Assembly: GCA_000226015.1 (NCBI GenBank)
Contig: JH152695.1
Coordinates: forward strand, 23,572 to 87,571
DNA from: Mnemiopsis leidyi
Taxonomy: Eukaryota; Ctenophora; Tentaculata; Lobata; Bolinopsidae
Direction: 5' to 3'
DNA: 64,000 bases
In this document: positions 34,201-44,833 of the stretch, piece by piece
How positions within the stretch are numbered: the stretch's first letter is position 1
Layout: each line of letters opens with the position of its first letter
Notes under the pieces: generated by a model
What the model saw: only the letters and a program-made list of their open reading frames with translations
The model's database searches: none
What the model was told of the DNA's origin: nothing
Made by a program: the position numbers and the translations under genes

Positions 34201-37200
34201 TTGGTGATTTGAATAGTTCACTTGAAGATCGACAGGATCTTCTTGATTTGTGGGAAGAAGTTATAAATCTCATACCTATACTCGCCTATGAGAAAGCTTG
34301 GATCGAAGAGCAGCTGGTCCGAATGGACATTGACTGGCTACCGAAGTCATACACTGATACCGCCTTTAAGGTGAAAAAACTAGGAAAGATAAAATCGGAC
34401 ATGAAAATTAGAGGAATGAGTGGTATTCCTCCGAACATCCCCCTTAAATTGGAAGACGTGAAATCTGAGGTTGATGAAATTAGTTGTTTGTGGAGAGAGC
34501 TCCTAGATAAAGTTAGTGAAGCAGACAAGCTTATCACAAAGTATGCTGAGTTTTTCAAATGGAAGACTGCCTGCGTAGTTTTTGTGGATCAAGTCAATCA
34601 GCTGCTCTCAGATGTGGATCCAAATATTGAAGAAAATTCAGTTCCTTCTTTGACCTCGAAACAGAAGCAAGCTAACTTGTTAGTTGTCGCGACCAAAGAG
34701 TTTGGGGTTCAATACGACAAGATCATGAATGACAGAGAGAAGCTGTCAGACAATGAAGAATCCGTAAAGAAAGAAATCCAATATCAGTCGAATAAGGTAA
34801 CAGAGATTTTTGAAAAGTTAAAATCACAGATTGGGGATAACAAAGGGCTTATTGACAGCCTACTCGAAAGAGCTAAAGTGATACGGAGAATAGAAGAAAA
34901 CATTTTGTACGACTCAACGATCCTCAAGAAAATCCTAGTATTAGATCGATGTCGGGATCTGAGTATGGCGTCTTTAAGACTCAAACAAATCAAACCTCTG
35001 GACGAGAAGATAAAAGCGTCCTCAGTGACCGTCAACAAACTTGTTGAGGACGTGGGGAAGATCGAGGGGAAAGATCCTGAGTTTTTGGAGGAAGTGATTC
35101 CTCTAACCCAGCCTCTCCAGCGAGCTCTCGATTATCATAACCAGCTAAGAAACCAGGGTCAATTGACCTTGAACCAGATCAAAACTAATCAGGACATCTA
35201 CGAAAATCAGTTGGATGTGATGTTTCTGCAGTTCAGTAACCTAGCTGGAGAACTGACAAGATGGATTGAGGATGTCGAAGAGTTCTGTACTGACGGAGTA
35301 TTTTCTAACAGGTTGGTGATGTATGGGATTTTGGACATTATTAGTTGATGTATATTTTAAACTTTAAAGCCCGTTTGAATCTGAAGTCTTGAATACATTA
35401 TCTTGAAAAGCTCGCGAAGCTCGTGACTGCAGTAGTAATAACATCCTTTTTTAATTCGACTTTTTGTGTGCCACCTTTGCCAATTTGTCATGTAACGTTT
35501 AGTTTGGTTCAGTCTGGAAGAAGCGAAGAAGAAGAAAGGACCTCTGAAAAATATCCACCAAGAGTTGAGTGAGAAGAGCAGTGTGTATAAAGAACTGAGA
35601 GAAATGGACAAGAACATCAGGTGTCATGGGCTGTATCAGAACCCCTACACCTGGATGACATTCCCTGAAATAGACATGCTGTGGAAGAACATCCAAAACA
35701 GGTAAGTACCTAGGTGTAACAGTTGTTACCTAGGTGTAACAGTTGTTACCTAGGTGTAACAGTTGTTACCTAGGTGTAACAGTTGTTACCTAGGTGTAAC
35801 AGTTGTTACCTAGGTGTAACAGTTGTTAACTAGGTGTAACAGTTGTTACCTAGGTGTAACAGTTGTTTAGAATTTTCTGATCATATCAAAAGGGGAACAA
35901 TTCAGTCGGACAATTATTGTAGCAACTCTGACTTTTAGATGCAAACTTATCTGATGACTCTGATAGCAATACAGACTATTCTGACACCCTAATAAAGCAA
36001 TTTTGTATGTTGAAGTGTTGAACTATAAGTATACCCGTTGCACGTTTGTTTTTACAAGTGACTACGATTAAGAGGAAAATTAGAAACGACCAGACCAGGT
36101 GACTTACAATATCGAGAACGTACTCAAAATTTATTTGCGTCAGCTCCCTGATTCTCATGAGGAAGGTTCTCCATATCGACCTATTGACTTCCGATCATTA
36201 TGACATAAATTGTAGGATACGAGAGCACGGCTACACAGTTTCGAACGACTTACATCGACAAGAAACTCTGGACCGAAATAAGAGAACTTACGCCGACTAC
36301 GCCAACCAAATACATGATCAAATAACTCACCTTCATGACGATTGTATGAACCTTATTGGTATGTCAACCAGTGTTCTAGGCTGTATTTCTATAGGCTGTA
36401 TTTCGTAGTTACGTACATTTGTCGTCAGATTTAGCGCGCCAGTTTCTCTTGAGTTGAACTGTAAATAGGTGAGAGAAGCGTTGTGAAAGAGTCGCATGAC
36501 ATGAATTAACAGAAACATGTAAGTGTCTTAGTCTCATCAACGTTCAAGCACCAGGGTAAGGACTGTAGGACACTCATTACTCATAACTCAGATGGGTATC
36601 CGGAGGAAAAGTTAAGTTTCCTGAAGAAGCGTCAAACAGAACTCAGGAAAGTCAAAGAGCATCTGCGTGTACTGGAGCTAAAACTCGGTAACTGAACTTA
36701 ACACCTTCTCACGAGCTAACGTGATAATATGAATCCATGAATCGTGATCTTGTTTTAAGCATCTTGGAGTAGGATCTAGACATAAAGATAATCTTAAAGT
36801 AGTTAGTAGGAGAAACAGAAAAATAGAATAAAACTTAAATTTGAACTCAAGTATGTGTAACTGTCAGGGTCGGAGCTGGACGCGATGCAGAAGAACGACT
36901 ACACGGAACATACGATACTCAGTCTGGAACAGGACCTCAGCTCCCTGGATCACCTCGTTAGGACCCTCCTACAGAGAGTTCAACAGGAACTTGATCTAAT
37001 GAACACTGCAGGTAGATGTAGTTGTAGAAGATGTGATACTTCTCGGGCAAATTGTGACCCTATTGTTTAGTGCATCCCTTAAGAAACTTTATTAAACAGA
37101 CTTCTATGACAGTAGATTACAATTAAAATCTCAATTGAAGAATGTAAATCACCTTCAAACCTTAACAGCCACTTCAATTCCCTTCAGATATCACCCCTGA

Positions 37201-37978
37201 AGAAATGCAAGAGATTCGTTCGTCTTTCTTCAAATTTGACGAGGATAAGTCTCAGAGGCTTGAGTACGTTGAGTTTAAAAGGTGTCTGAGAATCTTGGGA
37301 TTCGACGTGGGGCCAGGTGATCAGATCGAAGGGGATGTTAAGTTTCAGGCAATTCTTGATATTATCGATATTGACAGGTCAGTAACCAAGTAACTTAAGC
37401 TATTTGAGCGGGAATTACAAAAATTCTGCCGCTAGATTCAAATGTTTCAGTTCCTGATAATAATTGCCCAGTTTTTGTAGAAACTACGAAGGACTTTGTG
37501 AATTGCTTCCTTATGTTCAAATAAAGTAATGGGAATTGATCGTGTCCCAGGTCCGGGTATATTTCTATCGATGAGTATGTGCAGTTCATGGTGATGTCAG
37601 CTAGGAAGAGTACTGTCGCTTCAAAATCGGAACTTCTAAACGCTTTCAAATCAATAACAGCGACTGGAGAAAGAGAGTTCATCCTTCCCAGGGAGTTGAT
37701 GGAACATCTTTCATCTCAGGCGAGTTTTTATACCGAGCATCTGTATAGATCAAATTTGTAGACTAGAAGTGCAGATCAGATCTAATTGTTTAGTTTATAC
37801 CTGATTGAAAAAGATATAAGTCGCAATCAGTATCTACTGGATTGCCCATTCGCTCATTTAGTATTTGCTGCAGGACGTACAGTTTTGTGTGACTAGAATA
37901 CCGCGGTACAACGGGAATCAGGCACCTTACGACGCACTTGACTATGTGGCTTTCTGCAATTCTATATTTCATGGGTGA
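28286..37978 (+). CDS. SPTAN1: Alpha-spectrin (divergent)
   Basis: Twelve exons: 28286-28359, 28806-28929, 29030-29191, 29328-29458, 29651-35311, 35513-35701, 36216-36358, 36532-36687, 36868-37011, 37188-37377, 37551-37719 and 37874-37978. Together they code exactly 2415 residues, the usual alpha-spectrin size. The protein begins with a lone tetramerisation helix (TGRWEEFQNEVGNRR), followed by about 20 triple-helix repeats. Near residue 957-1025, where alpha-spectrin has its SH3 domain, is an SH3-like segment without ALYDY but with a GAFSPNMIERV end. The C-terminus has NPYTWMTFPEID, NDYTEHTIL, two EF-hand loops (DEDKSQRLEYVE; DIDRSGYISIDE) and DALDYVAFCNSIF. Alpha-spectrin pairs with beta-spectrin in the membrane skeleton. 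Repeats are highly divergent. The intron after 37719 appears to use a GC donor. Early exon edges (29030-29458) are the least sure. Confidence 0.93.
29651..35311 (+). other. Giant internal exon of alpha-spectrin (5661 bp)
   Basis: A continuous in-frame stretch from acceptor aacttttag|gtggtt to donor aacag|gttggtg, coding about 1887 residues. The flanking exons are 60-200 bp, so introns seem to have been lost throughout the middle of the gene while both ends kept them. Confidence 0.9.
35702..35867 (+). repeat. 20-bp x8 tandem array at a spectrin splice donor
   Basis: Directly after the donor aaaacag|gtaagtacctaggtgt the unit aacagttgttacctaggtgt repeats every 20 bp about eight times (one copy has ttaac for ttacc). 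The unit looks like the exon-intron junction itself with the gtaag changed, so the array seems to have been seeded from the splice site. Confidence 0.88.
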
Positions 37979-38869
37979 TTAGGTTTTCGGAAACCTGTCA
38001 AGTTTAGCAAATATTTGTTGAGTAATAGTTTAACTAAATACTTTTTCGTTGAAGTGGTATTCAATTCTTCTACAATGCACTGGAATTTAAAATCCAAGTG
38101 TCAAATAATAATAAAGTTAACTGTAGAAACTTTGATACTGGGAAAACAATTGATTGAGACCTGTTCTAACATTTGGATAGAATCAGAAATGATACACGGG
38201 AACAATGGAACATATACCTTTAGAAAAAGCATGGAAATGGAGACGCAAGTCAAGGAAACAAAATAAAAACAAACAATTTTTGATCAGTTCTGTTGAGTTG
38301 TACGTTCTCAAATCATTTTAAAACTATCAGAATCATTTTCAAAATCGAATGCCTTATTCAGCAACTGTGTATACTGAACTGCCCCTAAAAAATCCTCCTT
38401 GGTCTAGAACCTCAGATCTGTAGGTTTAGACGAAAGAAATCAGAGACCAAGCCTTCCGAGTTTCGGTATTGTGTAACTGTAAATGATTATGAGTAAAATC
38501 ATAACTCTTTCCATCGAATCAAAGCATCGTTTCAAAACGCCTCAAGTCGAAGACTTCTCAATTTTCGAAGACGTATCCGAAGTTGGTCGCGCCAGAATTT
38601 TGACACCCTCGAAAGGTCTTTGTTCTTTTAAAATGCTGAAATTATTTGATTTATGATTATTGGCCACTTAATTTCATGATCAATGGTAAGAAAAATAACG
38701 AAAAGCCGTCATTCCAAGATTAAATATATCTTCATGATAGTCAAACACTATACTTATACCTGTAGATACGTCTAAGGAATTTATTGATGGTCGAGGTTCC
38801 ATAGTATTAGTTGTACTTCTGCCGCCGTTACCCTTTCTTCTCGGGCAATCGAGATCAGCTTCATTGCGT
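37979..38869. other. Intergenic, spectrin to GPCR (convergent)
   Basis: The 3' ends of spectrin (+) and the receptor gene (-) face each other. Open frames here have no support. Confidence 0.35.
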
Positions 38870-40256
38870 TTAGGGAAACTTTCTTGGGCGGCGTTTGTAT
38901 TTTTTGTTCGAGAACAGGGCCGAACAAAGTCTTGAAGAAAAAGGTAAAACCTGGTTTTGAGATTAAGGTTGTAAAACAGAAAAAAAGGTTTTATCAGTAT
39001 CACTAGTCGTTTCAAGACATAGACGAAAGAAAGCTAATCCAGTAAGCCTATTTTATCTCAAGTTTTGCTGAAAGATTATAAATTTCTCACCTTCTGTTTG
39101 TAAAAGAATAGATGAATGGGTTTGCCAATAGATTGATTTGCATCGTGTTCAATCCCACGACGATCAAGTTGAGTGGAACTTCTTTACCCGCTCCAGAAAG
39201 TCCCCAGAATCCGAGCCAAGGACAATAGCTTCCGATGAATACCCAACTAACCATGGTCACCGTCAAGGTTGCTTTTCGCATGGATTGATCGCTAGTTGAA
39301 TATCGTTTTGCAACGATTAAAATGGCGACATTTGTGAGGAAGATGATTATCATTACCACAAAGTGAAAAGCTGTAAAAATGAGATTGGCGGCGGGCTGTA
39401 ATGCTGGCATGCAGCATCCGAGCAGGGGTTGGTAAAATACCCCAGCCGAAGTTAATGGCCAGGTAGTGATGTAAATTGTAGATCCCGCCCAGATAAGACT
39501 CACCAACGATCTTACCGCTGTCGAAGTAAGGACGGGAGATAGAGGTTTATAAAGACAAAAAAGTCGGCACAGCCCCATCAGAATGATCAAGCAAAACTCG
39601 GCTACATAAAATGCGTGTTTACCGTAGCCTAATATAAAGCACAAGTGAGTCCCGAATGCCCATCTGAAATTATAGTTTCTCTTAGTCTTATCATAATGAC
39701 GCCTTTCGAATATTATTAAACCGATGTAAACATAGCCTGCAATCGCTAAGTTACATTTAAGCTCCCTGATTAATCTATAATAGCAAAGTAAAACCTGCAC
39801 AATAGTAAAATCTCATTATTATTGTAACCTGCCGGAGATGTGGTTTACAGCAGCCACTCCATGGACGATCAACGTGATAACGAGATCAGCTGCTGCTATG
39901 TTTTCTATCAATATGACTGTTGTTCTGTCCATACTTACAGCTTCATACTTCAGCGAGGCCACCAGCACGAGACTGTTTCCAATAAGACCTTGGGAATAAT
40001 CATCGGTACTTTATTTTAAGATATTATGGATCCAGGGTGTATTCTGATCGTAATTTTACTTTTGTAATTCTAAGACGTGTTATTGATAATCAATCGAAAC
40101 ATAACAGAAACTTTCTAATTTTTCAGGGTTTAGTATATAACCGATGAAGAAAAGTATGACTTGAAGGGCAATGTAGCTGTTTTCCTCTGCAGCTGAAAGG
40201 TCCATTATTTCTCCAAATGTCACAATGCTTTCCGTGGATGTGTTCCATGTCCACAT
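38870..40256 (-). CDS. Class A (rhodopsin-like) G-protein-coupled receptor, orphan
   Basis: Four exons on the minus strand, 40256-40142, 39988-39829, 39663-39091 and 38930-38870, join in phase to 302 residues. Hydrophobic segments fit seven helices. TM1 has IGLIGNSLVLV (the conserved GN), assembled across the first junction. TM2 has ENIAAADLVITL. TM3 ends GLCRLFCLYKP, where Arg and Pro fit the DRY(x)5P spacing but Asp and Tyr are replaced by Cys and Leu. TM6 has SYCPWLGFW and TM7 has NLLANPFIYSF (NPxxY). The last short exon adds a basic helix-8-like tail (RLCSALFSNKKYKRRPRKFP) and a stop. The extracellular N-terminus is short (about 28 residues) with an N-x-S/T site. The ligand is unknown. 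The start ATG at 40256 is the first in frame; an extra upstream exon cannot be excluded. Confidence 0.82.
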
Positions 40257-41640
40257 TGTCGAACTTTTTCTAGGATGCAAGACGATCGATTACTTTTCAG
40301 TCATTGACATTATCAAAACGAGCACATGCAATAGATATTTGATAATACTTTTAGTTTCAATTCCATGTGAGAAGCTGCATTAACAAATTTTCGAAGATTT
40401 AAACCACATTTCTTAAAAATCTATTGGAGCAGCACTTTAGTTCTCGATAGTAGAAATGGAATACTCTTACATTGTTCTTACATGGTCCAATGAACACAAA
40501 TGTAGCAGCATTACATTTACATTAAGAGAAGCGGGGTTTGAATTTTAAGACGCCTCCCCAAAATGGTTTGAAATGTTAAACTTAAAGCTGGATTGTTGCA
40601 CTTTAAAAGCAGTTGAGATCTCGATAAAAAATCATTCAAAGCAATAAGTACTAAGACTTAAATAAAGTCAGTAAGAACTGATAGGTCTAGTTAAGCTGCA
40701 AACAATCTTAGGTGCATTGTGCTAGACTGATATAATTATTGCTTATATTGTGCTTCGTGACTTTAACGAGGTACTCTAGCGAGGTTTTAAGAATTATGAA
40801 CAATTGAAAAGAAAGCCCAGGTTACTTCGATACTTCCTTGACGAGCTAAAAATATCTCACGTGCTTTTCCACAATTGAAAATGAGTAAGTGCAGGCGGAT
40901 TCAGAGAAATTTTCCATAAGAATTTGATCCGCTTTTAGCTTTGCCACTTTCATTATCAACTTTCGCGAAATAATTAGTCGATTGAAGCAAAACGTGAGGC
41001 GAGGGATAAGTCTTTCACTATAAATATTCAGTAACCGTGTAGTACAATACCTGCAGGAAAAAACACACACTATACTTAACGATCTTAAGAACTACTTCTT
41101 AGATAATTAAAGCAGCTGCCGCCACCTTAACATAAGAGCAAACATCCCTGTTCCAGTATGTTTGATCTGTTAAAAGTTCATCACGATCTGTTTGTCTGTT
41201 CGACAAATGTTTTTACCCAGGCACCATACAGTAATTTCGGATTCGATGACTTTAATTGTATTCGGCCCATGGCGTACAGTAAAAATGCAATGCACCTGCA
41301 GCAACATCAAATATAGCCACACCGACTAAAACATTTGTCTAACATCTTTCAATTATTTTAATCGACTTCTCGTTTAGACCGATCTTGGCCTTCCACCGAT
41401 CTAGGCTTCACCAGCGAACAGCCATCATAAATTGTCTTTTGGTCTTAGTAAAGACTAAACTGTCAAAGTCAAGATCTAAGGGGCAATTACAATTTTTGAT
41501 AAAACCTACCACTCTTCAACTTCAATCATAATTGCAAAGTTTGAAACTACTACTATATATGAACGCTGCGTAATTTTCTGAACTTTAGCAATCTCTCCTA
41601 TAGAAATTCATAAACATCAACATTCTAATATGTACTTATT

Positions 41641-41705
41641 TGTTGCGGTGATACTGATACCCGACTCTCGCAGCTCTCGATAGACGGATATAATCTCTTC
41701 AAGTA
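41641..41705 (+). repeat. Dispersed repeat family, copy C (shortened)
   Basis: It has gcggtgata, acccgactctcgcagctc and tagacggatataatctc, but lacks the central aacgtttcg part seen in the other copies, consistent with an internal deletion of about 30 bases. Confidence 0.6.
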
Positions 41706-42691
41706 CTTATGAGTTATTTTGCAATAAATTTTGTATCAACAGCCAAGAGAACCTGCAACGTCGAAAGGAATCATTTAAGAAATCATCTGAATTGCAGTGC
41801 AAATAATCTATCAGCTTATGAAGTTCGAGTAGCTCCGTCAACATCAGCCGCTCGCACTGCTTTCAAACTTCCTGTAAGCATTGCAGATTTAGGAAGTTGT
41901 CTGTTCTGAGTGACGCAAAACTCCTGGTATTTCATGGGTTTAACTTTATGTCACTCGAATTCTACAGAACAATTTTTCTTTGTGTAGTATTTAGATTTAC
42001 AATAATTATTTTCCAGACGCTGCAGTGGCGCGGGTGTTACAACTTGCACATTAACTAAAGTGGATTTGGATCTCCAAGTCGAGGAAACTGATATAAACAA
42101 ATGCAGATTCACTCGACCACATCATGACATCCCAAATTTATTAGATAAGGCACCTTGCAGCTGCCTGTTTCACACCTTCAGTTTCCGTAACCCTCTCCGG
42201 ATTTTTCAGAGCTTTACCTGAAACTCCCAGAGCTTTAATAAGAGACAGATGGGTGGGAGATTATACACTTCACCGAGGAAGGTAGAAAATCTGGATTCAT
42301 CATTGTAGCATTGATATGCGAATAAGTATTTTGGATCAAGTAAATTGTTTAAGAAATTTGGTTACATCTCGTCAATTGACAATCATTATCAATCGAAGCT
42401 AGTACAAATGCGGATTTCGGCATTATTTGCGCTAATTCGCTATACAGATACTAAGAGGTTTTAATAAAAAAAAACATTTAACTCGTACAACTTCCGAAAT
42501 ATTCCGTGTACGGACATCTTAAGGAGCTGGTGAGTACCAAGCAGAATTCATTATCACCTGATATGCAAGTTCAAACTCATTCTGAATGGAATAGACATTA
42601 CACCGAAGTGGGATTCGCGTCACTGATATCCTCCGAGATTAAATTCCAGGATAAATCCTGTACCAATCACAGCTTGGTGGCCTGGACTGCC

Positions 42692-42764
42692 TGCCTCGGA
42701 CGGGTTTCGAACACCCGGTCTTCGGCGTGGGAAGCGAGTGCTAGTACCACTACACCACCCGGCA
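42692..42764 (-). tRNA. tRNA-Gly(CCC)-like sequence, probably a pseudogene or SINE head
   Basis: Read on minus: a D-arm gtggtgtagtggta (A box), anticodon loop ttcccac (anticodon CCC), T-stem cgggt/acccg around gttcgaa (B box), 73 bases in all. It resembles tRNA-Gly-CCC. However, two pairs of the anticodon stem and about two pairs of the acceptor stem do not match, and the T-loop is shifted by one. The pol III boxes look good, so it may be a tRNA-derived SINE or a decayed tRNA gene. Confidence 0.5.
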
Positions 42765-42979
42765 GACAAGAGGTTTTAATAGAATTATAAAAAGCTATGG
42801 TCAGCATTGACCACATTCGTGAGATTGAACATATTTGTGATTTGATACAGAGCAAACAAATTTATAGATAAAAATTTGTTAATCATTACATGAACTTTAT
42901 AAAATAAGATAGTTATCAACCTTAAAGATCACATGACAAATGAAGTTTAAGTTACCAGAACCATAAAATCTACAAAGAT

Positions 42980-44833
42980 CTACTCAATCAAACTATAAGG
43001 ACAGCCGACACTAAAAATAGCCTCCCTTCTCTCCTCCCTACTTCCACACTTCAATACCTCCTCCCAGTTCCTATCTCCCTTTCCCTCTCCACATAAGTTA
43101 GCTACAGCCTGACCGCTGTAACAAACGTTTGTGTAACCCTTGAGTGGGTATTCCCCATAACACGCATCGTACCTACACGCGTCGTACAGAAACTTGACGG
43201 CTCTCTTATCGATACATTTATCAGAGAGGTCCAGTTTGAAGAGTTTCCTGCAATCCCTGAGTGATTGAAGTCTGGTGGGATCTTTGCTACAAGTGTTGGA
43301 CACAGGCTTGTCAGAAGCGCTGGTGATGCTGCACCGACGATCTGATCTGAGTTTCCAGGATTCGGCAAAGTCGACAACTTCAGGTGCAGTCTGGTATTTC
43401 TTCCTTCCGTTCTCGACATCGTTAGATTTGATACCGTCGTTGTTGCCGCACAGTCCACACGTTTTAGCGTTATCCGCTACAAAAATCTGTACTAGGGAGT
43501 ACCCGTCAAACCGAATGTAAATCTCATCCTTGAGGGAAATTGTCAGTTGGTCGTCCTGAAATATACCTGTCACACCATTCACCACAAAAACCTTGTCTGC
43601 TTTGTACTGGAACTTCTTGCCATTGTCATTGATACCCCAACCTCTGGACAGAGAAATGTGCTGGCCGCTGTCTATGATATCTACAACATCCAGACACCTG
43701 CCAGTGTCGCACTCAGTATACCTCACATACACGTACCAAGATGCGAAGAAACAGTCCATGGCCAGGACGTAGGTACACAACCCCTGGAACCCGTAGGTCC
43801 AACCATCAAACGTGGAGACGTGAGAGCCTCCTATTGTGGTGCAGGATGGCATGTCCTCCAGTCTTGGTAGCACCGCCAGATCGTCCGGTAACATCTCGGT
43901 TGTTAGGGGAGGAGTTTCTGTCACGGTTACCAGCAGCTCCTCTGACGTCATATCCTCGGTTACCATCTCTGTTGTCTTGACAACATCAATCACTATCTCC
44001 TCGGTGGGGGTCTTGGTAACCTCCACTTCAGAAACAGTAACCATGGCACTCTTTACACGACTAGTTAAACAGTTGACCGCCTCTCCGAAGTATATCCCCT
44101 CCTCAAAAACCGTCAAACTCGCACCCTCGCCTACCTTGGTGTGAGAGTGCAGGAACCGGTCCAGGATCTTGTACCATGTAACAGCGGGTTGGGGGTACCC
44201 TGTAACAGCAGCACTCAGTATCGCCCCTTCTCCAGGGATCAGTTCTACCTGTTTTCTGGGGACTGACACGGAGGGTGATCTGATCTTACCGTTACAAAGA
44301 CCAGTGTGGAGCACGGTTAAAGAGAGGTTGTTTTTGCAGGAGTCCTGCTCCATCATACAGCGGTTGAAGTAGGTACGACAGTCAGAACCACAGACTGGGG
44401 AGTACGTTTCAACACAGTCTCGGTCACAGGTGCACTCTCCAGCTACACAGGATTTCGGGGGAGAACAGGTTGCTTCGCAGGGATCCACCACTGTGATATA
44501 AGCTTCTGATACAGCGATACTTCGTAGGTTTAGCGCGATGCAGATGTACCAGCCCTCGTCCGAGGGTGTGATTGATTTGAAGACTCTCTTGGCCCGGACG
44601 ATTTCTGCCTTGTCTTTGTGAGGGTCAGGAAAGTAGAGGCCGCGATGTCCCTCCTCTTTTCTGTTGATGACTACAACCGGAGCTGGGGCTCCTGTAGCTG
44701 AACACTTTAGCACCAACCTCTCCCCTGATTTTACTGTCTGGGATGATATTTTAGTCAAGATTACCGGTTCCTGGTGAACATGTTCTTCTTGTGATAAGGC
44801 TGAGGTTGTCAACAGAAACAATAAAAACAACAT
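42980..44833 (-). CDS. Secreted Ig-Kazal-Ig-VWD-C8 protein, intronless paralogue
   Basis: One uninterrupted frame of 617 residues. It starts with a signal peptide (MLFLLFLLTTSALS), then an Ig domain (about 25-115), a Cys-rich Kazal/follistatin-like module (CSPPKSCVAGECTCDRDC, then YSPVCGSDCRTYFNRC), a second Ig domain (about 190-270) and a Thr/Glu-rich linker. A von Willebrand type D domain follows (about 330-500: STFDGWTYGFQGLCTYVLAMDC, CGLCGNNDG), then a C8 module (about 520-610: SLRDCRKLF, CRYDACYG). VWD/C8 pairs are found in gel-forming or matrix proteins, so an extracellular matrix role is inferred. It lies head-to-head with the paralogue at 46555, which has the same domain order but two introns. 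Confidence 0.9.
   Translation of the reverse strand: MLFLLFLLTTSALSQEEHVHQEPVILTKISSQTVKSGERLVLKCSATGAPAPVVVINRKEEGHRGLYFPDPHKDKAEIVRAKRVFKSITPSDEGWYICIALNLRSIAVSEAYITVVDPCEATCSPPKSCVAGECTCDRDCVETYSPVCGSDCRTYFNRCMMEQDSCKNNLSLTVLHTGLCNGKIRSPSVSVPRKQVELIPGEGAILSAAVTGYPQPAVTWYKILDRFLHSHTKVGEGASLTVFEEGIYFGEAVNCLTSRVKSAMVTVSEVEVTKTPTEEIVIDVVKTTEMVTEDMTSEELLVTVTETPPLTTEMLPDDLAVLPRLEDMPSCTTIGGSHVSTFDGWTYGFQGLCTYVLAMDCFFASWYVYVRYTECDTGRCLDVVDIIDSGQHISLSRGWGINDNGKKFQYKADKVFVVNGVTGIFQDDQLTISLKDEIYIRFDGYSLVQIFVADNAKTCGLCGNNDGIKSNDVENGRKKYQTAPEVVDFAESWKLRSDRRCSITSASDKPVSNTCSKDPTRLQSLRDCRKLFKLDLSDKCIDKRAVKFLYDACRYDACYGEYPLKGYTNVCYSGQAVANLCGEGKGDRNWEEVLKCGSREERREAIFSVGCPYSLIE

Larger units (their letters stand above)
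40257..42979. other. 2.7 kb intergenic region upstream of the GPCR
   Basis: No gene is supported. It contains dispersed-repeat copy C (about 41641-41705) and a tRNA-Gly-like element (42692-42764). The rest is AT-rich sequence with no recognisable structure. Confidence 0.4.

Noticed and set aside
43102-44372. Several open frames on both strands overlapping the 617-residue VWD protein
   Set aside because: Shadows of the GC-richer real coding frame on the minus strand.
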